From an uncultured Prevotella sp. (GTDB taxonomy: Bacteria; Bacteroidota; Bacteroidia; Bacteroidales; Bacteroidaceae): 64,000 nt of DNA. This document shows positions 55,406 through 63,240 of the stretch, one piece after another. The first letter of the stretch is position 1; each line of letters begins with the position of its first letter. A program made the translations under genes and the position numbers. The stretch spans positions 1 to 64,000 of the forward strand of contig URCI01000009.1 of NCBI GenBank assembly GCA_900546345.1, given 5' to 3'. The notes below the pieces were generated by a model that made no database searches, had not been told where the DNA came from, and saw only the letters and a list, made by a program, of their open reading frames with translations.

Positions 55406-58396
55406 ATGAAAGCAATCCTACGCAACTTATTCCTCCTGCTTTTTCTAGGCCTCACGCTCGCCGCAGGAGCACAGCAGCGGCGACCGATAGACTCACGTCA
55501 TCCGATGTGGCTCGTACACATCGATGTTTGGAACAAAGCAAATCCACAAGCCATCATCGACATGATACCCAAGGATATACGTCCTTTTGTTTGTCTGAAC
55601 CTGTCCCTTTCTTGCCAATACGATACGGATAAAAATGTCTACAAGATGCCTCAGGACGGTGTGGCCACCTTCAAATCGTGGGCTACTGTGTGTCAGCAAA
55701 ATGGCATGTGGTTTACTTGTCAGCCGGCCAGTGGCGGGCACACACATATCCAGGACGACGACCTCGCCACATTTGAGTATTTCTTCAAGACCTATCCCAA
55801 CTTCCTTGGCTGGAACTATGCAGAGCAGTTTTGGGGCTTTGACGAACCAGGTGACAAGAGTTCGAGTCCGCAGACTACCCGCATCGCCCTCTTTGCAAAG
55901 CTCGTGGAGATGTCGCACAAATACGGTGGTTTCCTTACTATCAGCTTCTGTGGCAACATCTGGTCACATGCACTCACACCGATCGGTATGCTCAAACGCA
56001 ATGCCGATCTGCTCGCTGCTTGCGAGAAGTATCCCGAAGCTATCCTCTGGCTCTATAAATACACGACCACCTCTTGCTTCTATGACACCGAAAGCGTCAC
56101 GTGGGGACCCTATATCGCAGGACTGGCCAACAACTATGGCGTACGCTACGACAACTGTGGATGGAACGGAGCTCTCGACGTGATGCTGGGCAAGGACAAC
56201 GGCAAGAAGTATCCCGTGGCGGCAGGACTCTCCACTGTTATGGAGCAGAGCTGCGTCAATGGCGGGGCCGTATGGGATGGACCGGAGCTCATCTGGACCG
56301 AAGACTTCAAAAACCTCAGCAATACGTCGGTCAAGGGTTACTCGCATCGTAACTGGGGTTGCTTCCCCGGCTTCCAAAATGTGTGGGTGGACATGTTCAG
56401 AAAGATCCTCGACGGCTCGCTCTATATTCCCACACGGCAAGAAGTGATTGACAAGACCAAGATTGTAGTGGTCAATGATGTCACCACCGGCAGCGACGAA
56501 GACAAATATGTCGGGTGGAAAGACCTCTACGACGGACTGTATAAGCAAGACGACCCGCTGAACAAAGACGACGGATGCTGGATGAACAACCTTACTTGGT
56601 ACAAGAAGACAGGCCGATATGGTGCCATTCCTATCGTGCCCGAACTCCATGACAACGCGGCCAAGGCCATTCCTGTGCAAGTGAAGAAATCTGCCAAATG
56701 GTCCAGCCAACGCGCCAAGCTCAAGGACTTTAATGCGCAATATCCGGAAGTGAGCACGGGCGACCTCTATGTCAACCGCTACCGCAACCAGCTGATCACT
56801 TACATGCCCTACTCCTATTTCAACAGCAAGCGTACAGCATCGGCCTCCATACCTTTACAGTATAACACTTGCAAGGAACTGCAACTCACCTGGGGGACGT
56901 TTACTGCTGCTGCCGTCAGAGAGTATGCTGACCACATCAATCTTTATCTCAACAACTATCGCACCGACACCATCGCACCGGTAACCGACAAGATTGTCGT
57001 CAAGGGCGCGACAGCGAAACCGGACTATACCTATACCGTCGGTACGGAGCAGCTGTCTGCTACGGTAGCCGCCAACGCTCCGCAGGCCACGCTCTCTGAC
57101 AGCTGGGATGCCGCAACAGGCACTTACACACTGCTTGTCTCGCACTGTGGCTCGGTCAACATCAAGTTGAGTTGCCAAGGCAACGCTACAGGACGCAGTA
57201 CGGATTATCTTCCTGACACACCGTTGGAGAGTCCCAGACAGCCTGAAGCTTACAGCGGTCCGGTCACTATCGAGGCTGAGGACATGGACTATCGCTCGAT
57301 TCAGGAATGCTGTCTGAGTCCCTACGATGTCCATCCCGACGAGCGCGGCAATGTGGGCAATGGTTATATCGTCATGGGCACCAACAAAAACGGCAGTTTA
57401 CGCCATGTGTTCAATGCCAACGTCGACGGCACGTATCGCGTAAGTCTACGCTACATGAACACCAGTAAGAAAGGTAACCTGAAGGTGACCGTCAACGGCA
57501 CTGAGAAGAAGGTGGGCTGCGATGTCACCGCCAATAACGAGTGGCGCACGGTGAGCCTTGGTTTCCAACTCGTCAAGGGTGCCAACACACTCACGATCGA
57601 CAACGTCAGTGGCACGAATCTCTGCCTTGACCAGGTAGTTTACGAGCCTGTCTCTGAGCAGGTCAAAGACGATGGAGCCTTCGAAGAAGAGCCCGATGAG
57701 CCTGACACGCCCAGTGATCCCGCTTATCCCTATGTTGTCCTTCGTGACAACTTTGCGCAGGAAGGTGCCAATATGGTGCCGAAGGGATGGGTGATGGCCA
57801 ATGGAGACGTGATGGTCACTCCGGGACCGGCGGGCTCCGGTCCTCGTATCTTCCAGTTCCCCGAAGGTAGCACGTTTACCTATGGACTGTATGTACGCAC
57901 GCCTTCTTCCACTACCGGCTATGGTATCTATGGTACGATGCCGGACTACCAGGTCGCGCTGAAGGCTTCGGCAAAATACTGTCTGAGCCTTGACGCAGCC
58001 GCTTGGAAAGGGACACCTTATTTAAAGGTAGAGGTTCTGGACGAGAACAACCATGAAGTCAGAAGCACGATCGTGCCCTGCAAACCCAATTTGGAAGGCT
58101 CTTCATCAACAGTGTTCACGGGTGCGGCTCACGTCTCTCTTGGCTTCACGGTGCCTTCAGACGGCAACTATCTCTTCCGTTTCAGTCCTGTCATCAACGA
58201 GAATGGCGACGGCGGCTACTGGCTTGAAACGATGATTGGTAATATTGTACTGACCTCCGACACGCCGACCGGCATCAGCAATCTTCGCATCAACAACGAA
58301 GCCGAAAGCAGAACTTACGACCTGAGCGGACGACAAGTGAACGGGAAGAAGGCTGGAGTGGTTATCAAGAACGGGAAGAAGTACATCAGCAAATAG
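55406..58396 (+). CDS. Glycoside hydrolase family 98 with carbohydrate-binding modules
   Basis: A 996-residue exported endo-glycosidase. Signal peptide to about residue 23 (LAAGAQQ). The GH98 domain (about 25-340) starts with RHPMWLVHIDVWNKANPQAIIDMIP, continues through PFVCLNLSLSCQY and FLGWNYAEQFWGFDEP. A GH98 C-terminal beta region follows to about 620, then a CBM6/35-like module (VTIEAEDMDYRSIQE to NLCLDQVVYEP, about 628-770), a second jelly-roll module (about 790-960) and a C-terminal tail YDLSGRQVNGKKAGVVIKNG. GH98 includes blood-group endo-galactosidases and, in Bacteroides ovatus, a xylanase for complex xylan. Context here favours xylan. ATG 55406 fits the leader; the upstream frame is not used. 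Confidence 0.85.
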   Translation: MKAILRNLFLLLFLGLTLAAGAQQRRPIDSRHPMWLVHIDVWNKANPQAIIDMIPKDIRPFVCLNLSLSCQYDTDKNVYKMPQDGVATFKSWATVCQQNGMWFTCQPASGGHTHIQDDDLATFEYFFKTYPNFLGWNYAEQFWGFDEPGDKSSSPQTTRIALFAKLVEMSHKYGGFLTISFCGNIWSHALTPIGMLKRNADLLAACEKYPEAILWLYKYTTTSCFYDTESVTWGPYIAGLANNYGVRYDNCGWNGALDVMLGKDNGKKYPVAAGLSTVMEQSCVNGGAVWDGPELIWTEDFKNLSNTSVKGYSHRNWGCFPGFQNVWVDMFRKILDGSLYIPTRQEVIDKTKIVVVNDVTTGSDEDKYVGWKDLYDGLYKQDDPLNKDDGCWMNNLTWYKKTGRYGAIPIVPELHDNAAKAIPVQVKKSAKWSSQRAKLKDFNAQYPEVSTGDLYVNRYRNQLITYMPYSYFNSKRTASASIPLQYNTCKELQLTWGTFTAAAVREYADHINLYLNNYRTDTIAPVTDKIVVKGATAKPDYTYTVGTEQLSATVAANAPQATLSDSWDAATGTYTLLVSHCGSVNIKLSCQGNATGRSTDYLPDTPLESPRQPEAYSGPVTIEAEDMDYRSIQECCLSPYDVHPDERGNVGNGYIVMGTNKNGSLRHVFNANVDGTYRVSLRYMNTSKKGNLKVTVNGTEKKVGCDVTANNEWRTVSLGFQLVKGANTLTIDNVSGTNLCLDQVVYEPVSEQVKDDGAFEEEPDEPDTPSDPAYPYVVLRDNFAQEGANMVPKGWVMANGDVMVTPGPAGSGPRIFQFPEGSTFTYGLYVRTPSSTTGYGIYGTMPDYQVALKASAKYCLSLDAAAWKGTPYLKVEVLDENNHEVRSTIVPCKPNLEGSSSTVFTGAAHVSLGFTVPSDGNYLFRFSPVINENGDGGYWLETMIGNIVLTSDTPTGISNLRINNEAESRTYDLSGRQVNGKKAGVVIKNGKKYISK

Positions 58397-58526
58397 TTGC
58401 AGAACGGCACGGCACACATCGTGAAGAAGGTATAGAATTTGCGAATAAAAGAACTTTTTCACCATTGCGAAATGTGTTTCATGTCAAAATGCAGCGTTTT
58501 ACACAAGACATTCGTAGCATTTTTGT

Positions 58527-58534
58527 TATCTTTG
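58527..58534 (+). promoter_or_regulatory. -7 box of the GH29 gene
   Basis: TATCTTTG, 86 bp before the GH29 start. It lies within the upstream extension of the reading frame, supporting ATG 58621. No clear -33 box. Confidence 0.55.
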
Positions 58535-58620
58535 CACTCGAAAATGCTACGGATGCAACATCCGTCAAAGAGCATTTACCGATGACCAATAATCAGATTC
58601 CAAAAACTAAATTTACTACA

Positions 58621-60264
58621 ATGAAGAAGTCAATCTTATTAGCAGGGCTGTTGCTTCTTAGTTCACTTACGTTACAGGCACAGCAGTTTGCTGTGCCTGT
58701 TTCGGAGGCGCAAGAGAAAATGATGACGGGCAAGTTTGCGCCTACATGGAGTTCGTTGGAAAGCCAGTATCAAGTTCCAGAGTGGTTCCGACATGCAAAA
58801 TTTGGCATATGGGCGCACTGGGGACCTCAGTGTGTGGAGGGCTCGGGTGACTGGATGGCCCGGTCGATGTACCAGGAAGGGTCGGCGGCATGGAAATACC
58901 ACCGCGAGCACTATGGTCATCAGTCAGAAGTGGGATTCAAAGACATCCTGCCGCTCTTCAAGGCTGAGCACTGGAATCCTGATTCTCTCGTTGCTTACTA
59001 CAAGAGTTTGGGAGCACAGTATTTCTTTGCTCTTGTCAACCATCACGACAACTTCGACCTTTGGGACTCGAAATACCAGCCGTGGAACTCCAAGAACATT
59101 GGACCGCACAAGGATATCCTTGAAGGCTGGGCAAAAGCGGCAAGGAAGTACGGGCTAAAGTTTGGCGTTTCCCTTCATGCTGATCATGCGTGGACTTGGT
59201 ATGAGCCATCGCGCCGCTATGACCGCTCAGGCAGCAAGATGGGCGTGTCTTATGATGGTTGCATGACAAAAGCCGACGGAAAAGGTAAGTGGTGGGAAGG
59301 ACTGGACCCACAAGACCTCTACCAGCAAGACCATCCGCTGAGTAAAGGGTCATGGGCCGACGGCATGATACACCGGCAATGGGACTGGAGCAATGGTGCA
59401 GCCGTGCCGTCACAGAAGTTTGTCACAAACTTCTACAATCGAGCGCTTGACGTCATCAACCGATACAATCCTGACCTGCTCTACTTCGATGTCACGGTGC
59501 TGCCTTTCTGGCCTGTCAGTGATTGTGGTCTGAAAATCGCTGCTGACTTCTACAACCACAATATGGCTACCCATCATGGCAAGCTGACGGCTGTGATGTT
59601 CGGCAAGATCCTCAATGACCAACAACGCAAGGGCATCACATGGGACGTGGAGCGGGGCGCTCCCAATCACATCATCGACTTGCCTTGGCAGACCTGCTCA
59701 TGTATTGGCGGCTGGCACTACAATACGGAAATATACGAAAAGAACCAATACAAGTCGGCTGCCCAGGTCGTGAAGTTGCTCGTCGACGTAGTCAGTAAGA
59801 ACGGCAATCTGCTTCTCTCCGTGCCACTTCGCAGCGACGGCACCTTCGACGAGAAAGAGAAAGCTATCCTCGACGAGTTTGGAGCATGGATGCGAGTGAA
59901 CAAAGAAAGCATCATCGGCACGCATCCTTGGAAGATCTTTGGTGAGGGCCCCATCGCTGATTCTGATATTAAGCTCAATGCGCAAGGATTTAACGAGGGT
60001 GCTTATACACGTGCCGGTTCAGCAGAGATCCGCTTCACCCAGAAAGGCAATACGCTCTATGCCACGGCATTGGCATGGCCTGCTGATCACAAAGTGACCA
60101 TCAAGAGCCTGGCTTTACATTCTCCACATTATGACAGCAAGGTGAAGTCTGTCCATCTTTTAGGCTATGGCAAGGTAGCTTTTCATCAGACGGAAACAGG
60201 ACTGGAGGTCGATCTGCCCGAAAAGCCATGCAATACCATTGCTCCGGTGTTGAGAGTGAAGTGA
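58621..60264 (+). CDS. Glycoside hydrolase family 29 (alpha-L-fucosidase)
   Basis: A 547-residue exported enzyme. Signal peptide to about residue 20 (LQAQQ). GH29 features: WFRHAKFGIWAHWGPQC, FFALVNHHDNFDLWDSKYQPWNS, and the nucleophile Asp in NPDLLYFDVTVLPFW, where the family has LLWFDG. The sugar-binding His-His pair is present. Substrate may be alpha-L-fucose or a related 6-deoxy or L-galacto sugar on xylan or an associated glycan. It follows GH98 after 224 bp with its own -7 box, so it may be transcribed separately. Confidence 0.9.
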   Translation: MKKSILLAGLLLLSSLTLQAQQFAVPVSEAQEKMMTGKFAPTWSSLESQYQVPEWFRHAKFGIWAHWGPQCVEGSGDWMARSMYQEGSAAWKYHREHYGHQSEVGFKDILPLFKAEHWNPDSLVAYYKSLGAQYFFALVNHHDNFDLWDSKYQPWNSKNIGPHKDILEGWAKAARKYGLKFGVSLHADHAWTWYEPSRRYDRSGSKMGVSYDGCMTKADGKGKWWEGLDPQDLYQQDHPLSKGSWADGMIHRQWDWSNGAAVPSQKFVTNFYNRALDVINRYNPDLLYFDVTVLPFWPVSDCGLKIAADFYNHNMATHHGKLTAVMFGKILNDQQRKGITWDVERGAPNHIIDLPWQTCSCIGGWHYNTEIYEKNQYKSAAQVVKLLVDVVSKNGNLLLSVPLRSDGTFDEKEKAILDEFGAWMRVNKESIIGTHPWKIFGEGPIADSDIKLNAQGFNEGAYTRAGSAEIRFTQKGNTLYATALAWPADHKVTIKSLALHSPHYDSKVKSVHLLGYGKVAFHQTETGLEVDLPEKPCNTIAPVLRVK

Positions 60265-60410
60265 CGGAAGCTTTATGGTCGCTTGGCGGGGATGTGTCAA
60301 GAAATACTTACAAAGAGACACCTTCGCGCACTTGCAATCTAGGGCGACCATTTCTATAGAAAGATGGGCGAAACGTTCTTTTTCTCACCAAAAATCATTC
60401 TTTGATGAGA

Positions 60411-60472
60411 AAAACAGTGAGGTGACCTGAAGAAACCAGTTGTTTCTTTGGGTCACCTCACTGTTTTGTTGC
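60411..60472 (+). terminator. Very long hairpin after GH29
   Basis: AAAACAGTGAGGTGACC (60411-60427) pairs perfectly with GGTCACCTCACTGTTTT (60451-60467). The stem continues inwards over 9 more pairs (two of them G-T) to a 5-nt loop, giving about 26 bp, then TGTT. It closes the xylan locus. Confidence 0.75.
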
Positions 60473-60800
60473 GGGCATCTCACTGAGAAGAGAAGTAGAA
60501 ATCGGTTTCCTGACAAGTACTTTCTTTACAAAAGATCCTGATAATAATTGTTTTTGTTCGCCAAAAAAATGCCGTTGTGTCGTAATGCTTTGATTCCTAA
60601 TGTTTTATGAGAATACGAATGAGAACCGCGAAATTCAGAGCGACAAGGGCGTTTGCTCAGAATTTTGCCGTAATGAGGGCGGAAAAATGTCAGTTTTTAC
60701 AACAGGGGGCACATTGCGGAACAAGAAATCAGGGAACTTCATTTGCGCTTCCAAAACATTTGGCATTCCCTTAGCGCCTTTGCGAAAGATATAAGAGACC
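60473..60800. other. Intergenic region without a convincing gene
   Basis: It holds a 64-codon open frame (60600-60794) with no start signal and no recognisable domain. I see no RNA gene. Confidence 0.45.
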
Positions 60801-60802
60801 CA

Positions 60803-60841
60803 GAGTCACACAAGTTTGTGTCACACAAACTTGTGTGACTC
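60803..60841. promoter_or_regulatory. Perfect 39-bp palindrome over the promoter of an AAA ATPase
   Basis: A 19-bp arm (60803-60821) is followed by one base and its exact reverse complement (60823-60841). Each arm also contains the smaller palindrome ACACAA-GT-TTGTGT or its mirror, so TTGTGT/ACACAA recurs four times. It covers the -33 region of the next promoter. Confidence 0.75.
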
Positions 60842-60861
60842 GTTTTTTCTTCCTATCTTTG
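60831..60861 (+). promoter_or_regulatory. Promoter of the AAA ATPase gene at 60887
   Basis: TTG at 60831-60833, 20 bp spacer, TATCTTTG at 60854-60861, 25 bp before the start. The -33 side lies inside the 39-bp palindrome. Confidence 0.6.
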
Positions 60862-60886
60862 CACCGACAACTTCTAAGGATAAGAA

Positions 60887-62026
60887 ATGATGGAAAGGAA
60901 AAGCTTTGTTTATGGTGTACCCGTCAGCGGATATAACTTCACGGGTCGCGAGGAAGAGACACGCAGACTGTTGGCTGACTTTCAAGGCGGCATCAACGTC
61001 ATTCTGATGTCGCCCCGACGGTTGGGCAAGACCTCACTGGTGAAGCACACCTTGCAGCAGGTGGACAGAGAACAAGTAATGGTGGTCTATGTCGACATCT
61101 TCGGCTGTAAGAGCGAGTATGAGATTTACAACAAGCTCGCCTCCGCCATCCTACAGCAGACAGCCAGTCAGCGGCAGCTATGGCTGGAAGAGGCCAAGGA
61201 CTTCATCTATCGGCTGTCACCGAAGATCTCCATCTCTCCTGATCCCTACTCTGAATACAGTGTATCGTTGGGCATCACGCCCAAAACGCATACACCGGAA
61301 GAGATTCTCAGCCTGCCTGAGAAGATAGCGGAGAAAAAGGGTAAGCGATTGCTGGTATGCATCGATGAATTCCAGCAGGTCGGTGAGTTGCCCGACTCTG
61401 CACAGATACAAGCAAAAATGCGCGGAGTGTGGCAACATCAGCAACGGGTGTCGTACTGTCTCTTCGGCAGCAAGCACCATCTCATGGGCAGCATCTTCCT
61501 CAACAAGAGCATGCCTTTCTATCAGTTTGGTGACCTCATCGCTCTGAAGAAAATCAATGTTGACGAATGGGCAGATTATATCTGCCAGCATTTTGCCGAC
61601 GGTCACCGCACGATCAGCAAGGAACAAGCTGCCCGCATCGCCACATTGGTGGACTGCTATTCGGCTTATGTACAGCAGTTAGCCTGGATTATCTTCTCTC
61701 AGACCAAAGAGGGCTGCGTCATCACTGACGAACAGGTAGACAGCGGCTTCAATGATCTCTTGGCTATCAACGATGTACTGTTTATCCAAGCCGTGGAACC
61801 ATTGACAGAATATCAGATGAACTTTTTGCGTGCCATTGCCTCCGGGGTCAACAAAGACTTCACCTTAGAAGACACCCGTCGGCAATACCATCTTGGCAGC
61901 TATTCCAATATTCCGCGGCTAAAAACGGCTCTTATCAATGCCGACCTCATCGATTCCTCGCCACAGAGCGGCATCACCATCACCGACCCTGTCTTTGAGC
62001 AGTGGATCAGAAGAAAGATGATGTAA
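60887..62026 (+). CDS. AAA ATPase of the archaeal-type/STAND-like group
   Basis: A 379-residue ATPase. It opens with FVYGVPVSGYNFTGREEET, then Walker A MSPRRLGKTSLV (around residue 45), Walker B LLVCIDEFQQVGELP (around 155) and sensor CLFGSKHHLM. A C-terminal winged-helix region follows (YQMNFLRAIASGVN, then GSYSNIPRLKTALINADLI and a last TDPVFEQWIRRKM). Unlike the ATPase at 36742 its Walker B Asp-Glu is intact. Members are common single genes in Bacteroidales with no settled function. Likely controlled through the palindrome at its promoter. Confidence 0.85.
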   Translation: MMERKSFVYGVPVSGYNFTGREEETRRLLADFQGGINVILMSPRRLGKTSLVKHTLQQVDREQVMVVYVDIFGCKSEYEIYNKLASAILQQTASQRQLWLEEAKDFIYRLSPKISISPDPYSEYSVSLGITPKTHTPEEILSLPEKIAEKKGKRLLVCIDEFQQVGELPDSAQIQAKMRGVWQHQQRVSYCLFGSKHHLMGSIFLNKSMPFYQFGDLIALKKINVDEWADYICQHFADGHRTISKEQAARIATLVDCYSAYVQQLAWIIFSQTKEGCVITDEQVDSGFNDLLAINDVLFIQAVEPLTEYQMNFLRAIASGVNKDFTLEDTRRQYHLGSYSNIPRLKTALINADLIDSSPQSGITITDPVFEQWIRRKMM

Positions 62027-62102
62027 GGAAGGTGGATCCGCACACTTTTCTTAGCGAAAATCCTCGATCGCAGCACACTTCTCTGAGGGAAGGGGCGACA
62101 AA

Positions 62103-62912
62103 TTACTTCAATATAAACTTCTCGACGACGTGCGCCACGCCATCCTCTTCGTTGCTGTAGGTGATGTAGTCGGCCGTGTCCTGGATGTCTTTGGGCGCAT
62201 TGGCCATGGCCACGCCGAGTCCTGCGAAGCGTATCATGCTCTGGTCGTTGTAGCCATCACCGCAGGCGATGACCTCTTCACGGCGAATGCCTGTCAGTTC
62301 GAAGAGATGTTCCAGCGAGTGAGCCTTGTCGATGCCGGGCGGCACACATTCCAGGAAGAAGCCTGCCGAGCGATACACATCCATCTCACCTTTAAAGGTC
62401 TCGGCAAGCTGCAGTTCGAGTTGGTGGAGTGGTGCGGGATCACCGACGACGAGACATTTGTTGATCGGGTAGCGAATCTGATGGATGAAGTCGGCGTATT
62501 CCTCCACGGGCATCTTGTTGATGAAGGCCTCGTGCAGGACATATTTATTGGCTTTCTTCGTAGCTGCGATCTTCTCGTCTTGATAGGTGAGCATTTCCAT
62601 GCCATGCTTTTTGACAGCGTCATAGAGTGGGGGCACGACATCGGGGTTCAAGGGAATATCAAAGATCACCTTGCCCGTGGCGCAGTCGGTGATGCGTCCG
62701 CCATTGAATGCGAGGATAAATCCCCGGTAGGTCTTCAAGTCCAGTTCCTCAGCTAATGCCGTGATGCCATAGGTGGGTCGGCCGGAAGCCAGCACCACTC
62801 TCACGCCCCTCTGCTCGGCGCGCAACAATGCATCGCGCGTGCGGACAGTCATTTCTTTCTTACTATTTGTCAGCGTGCCGTCGAGATCGAGCACGATCAT
62901 CCTGTAATCCAT
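62103..62912 (-). CDS. Cof-type HAD-superfamily phosphatase
   Basis: A 269-residue HAD phosphatase of the Cof/YidA type (C2B cap). Motif I VLDLDGTLTNSKKEM with both catalytic Asp, motif II VVLASGRPTYG, and the C-terminal VIACGDGYNDQSMIRFAGLGVAMANA with motifs III-IV are intact. These enzymes dephosphorylate sugar phosphates or cofactors such as PLP or FMN. ATG 62912 is used because the -7 box at 62976-62983 lies inside the longer frame. Confidence 0.92.
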   Translation of the reverse strand: MDYRMIVLDLDGTLTNSKKEMTVRTRDALLRAEQRGVRVVLASGRPTYGITALAEELDLKTYRGFILAFNGGRITDCATGKVIFDIPLNPDVVPPLYDAVKKHGMEMLTYQDEKIAATKKANKYVLHEAFINKMPVEEYADFIHQIRYPINKCLVVGDPAPLHQLELQLAETFKGEMDVYRSAGFFLECVPPGIDKAHSLEHLFELTGIRREEVIACGDGYNDQSMIRFAGLGVAMANAPKDIQDTADYITYSNEEDGVAHVVEKFILK

Positions 62913-62975
62913 GATTGTAAAAATAAGTGTTTCTGTGTGGCCTGCTCTCTCAGACCGTTCTATTCTCTCGCAGGG

Positions 62976-62983
62976 CAAAGTTA
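62976..62983 (-). promoter_or_regulatory. -7 box of the HAD phosphatase gene
   Basis: TAACTTTG on the minus strand, 63 bp before ATG 62912. It rules out the in-frame ATG at 63041. Confidence 0.5.
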
Positions 62984-63095
62984 CGTTTTTCTCTTCAATC
63001 ATGGAAATGGATGATGGAAAATATGTGTCTCTACCGCTCATTTCCTGCGATATTGCATCATATCAGTACCTTCCGAGGACGAATGAAACGAAATA

Positions 63096-63127
63096 TGTAA
63101 CATTTGTGTACTCATCCTGTAACATGA
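63096..63127 (+). promoter_or_regulatory. Direct repeat (22-bp offset) before the last SusC gene
   Basis: TGTAACATTT (63096-63105) and TGTAACATGA (63118-63127) share TGTAACAT exactly and are 22 bp apart. The gap from the second copy to the -7 box is 27 bp, the same as at the GH95 operon. Confidence 0.6.
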
Positions 63128-63154
63128 TTGCCGGTCGGTATGTCAGAAAAAGCC

Positions 63155-63162
63155 TATCTTTG
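63155..63162 (+). promoter_or_regulatory. -7 box of the SusC gene at 63241
   Basis: TATCTTTG, 78 bp before the start. No -33 box at the usual distance; an activator site lies upstream instead. Confidence 0.6.
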
Positions 63163-63240
63163 CACTGCCGATCCTAATAACGACATTTCATAGGTTGCCA
63201 TACCTACATCAATTATTATACATCTAAATTCAACTCAACC

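Noticed and set aside
60600..60794. A 64-codon plus-strand frame before the AAA ATPase
   Set aside because: Unusual composition, no domain, no upstream promoter box, and it ends just before a promoter palindrome.
62913..63041. Upstream start for the HAD phosphatase at 63041
   Set aside because: A -7 box lies inside the extension, and HAD motif I normally sits within the first ten residues, as it does from 62912.
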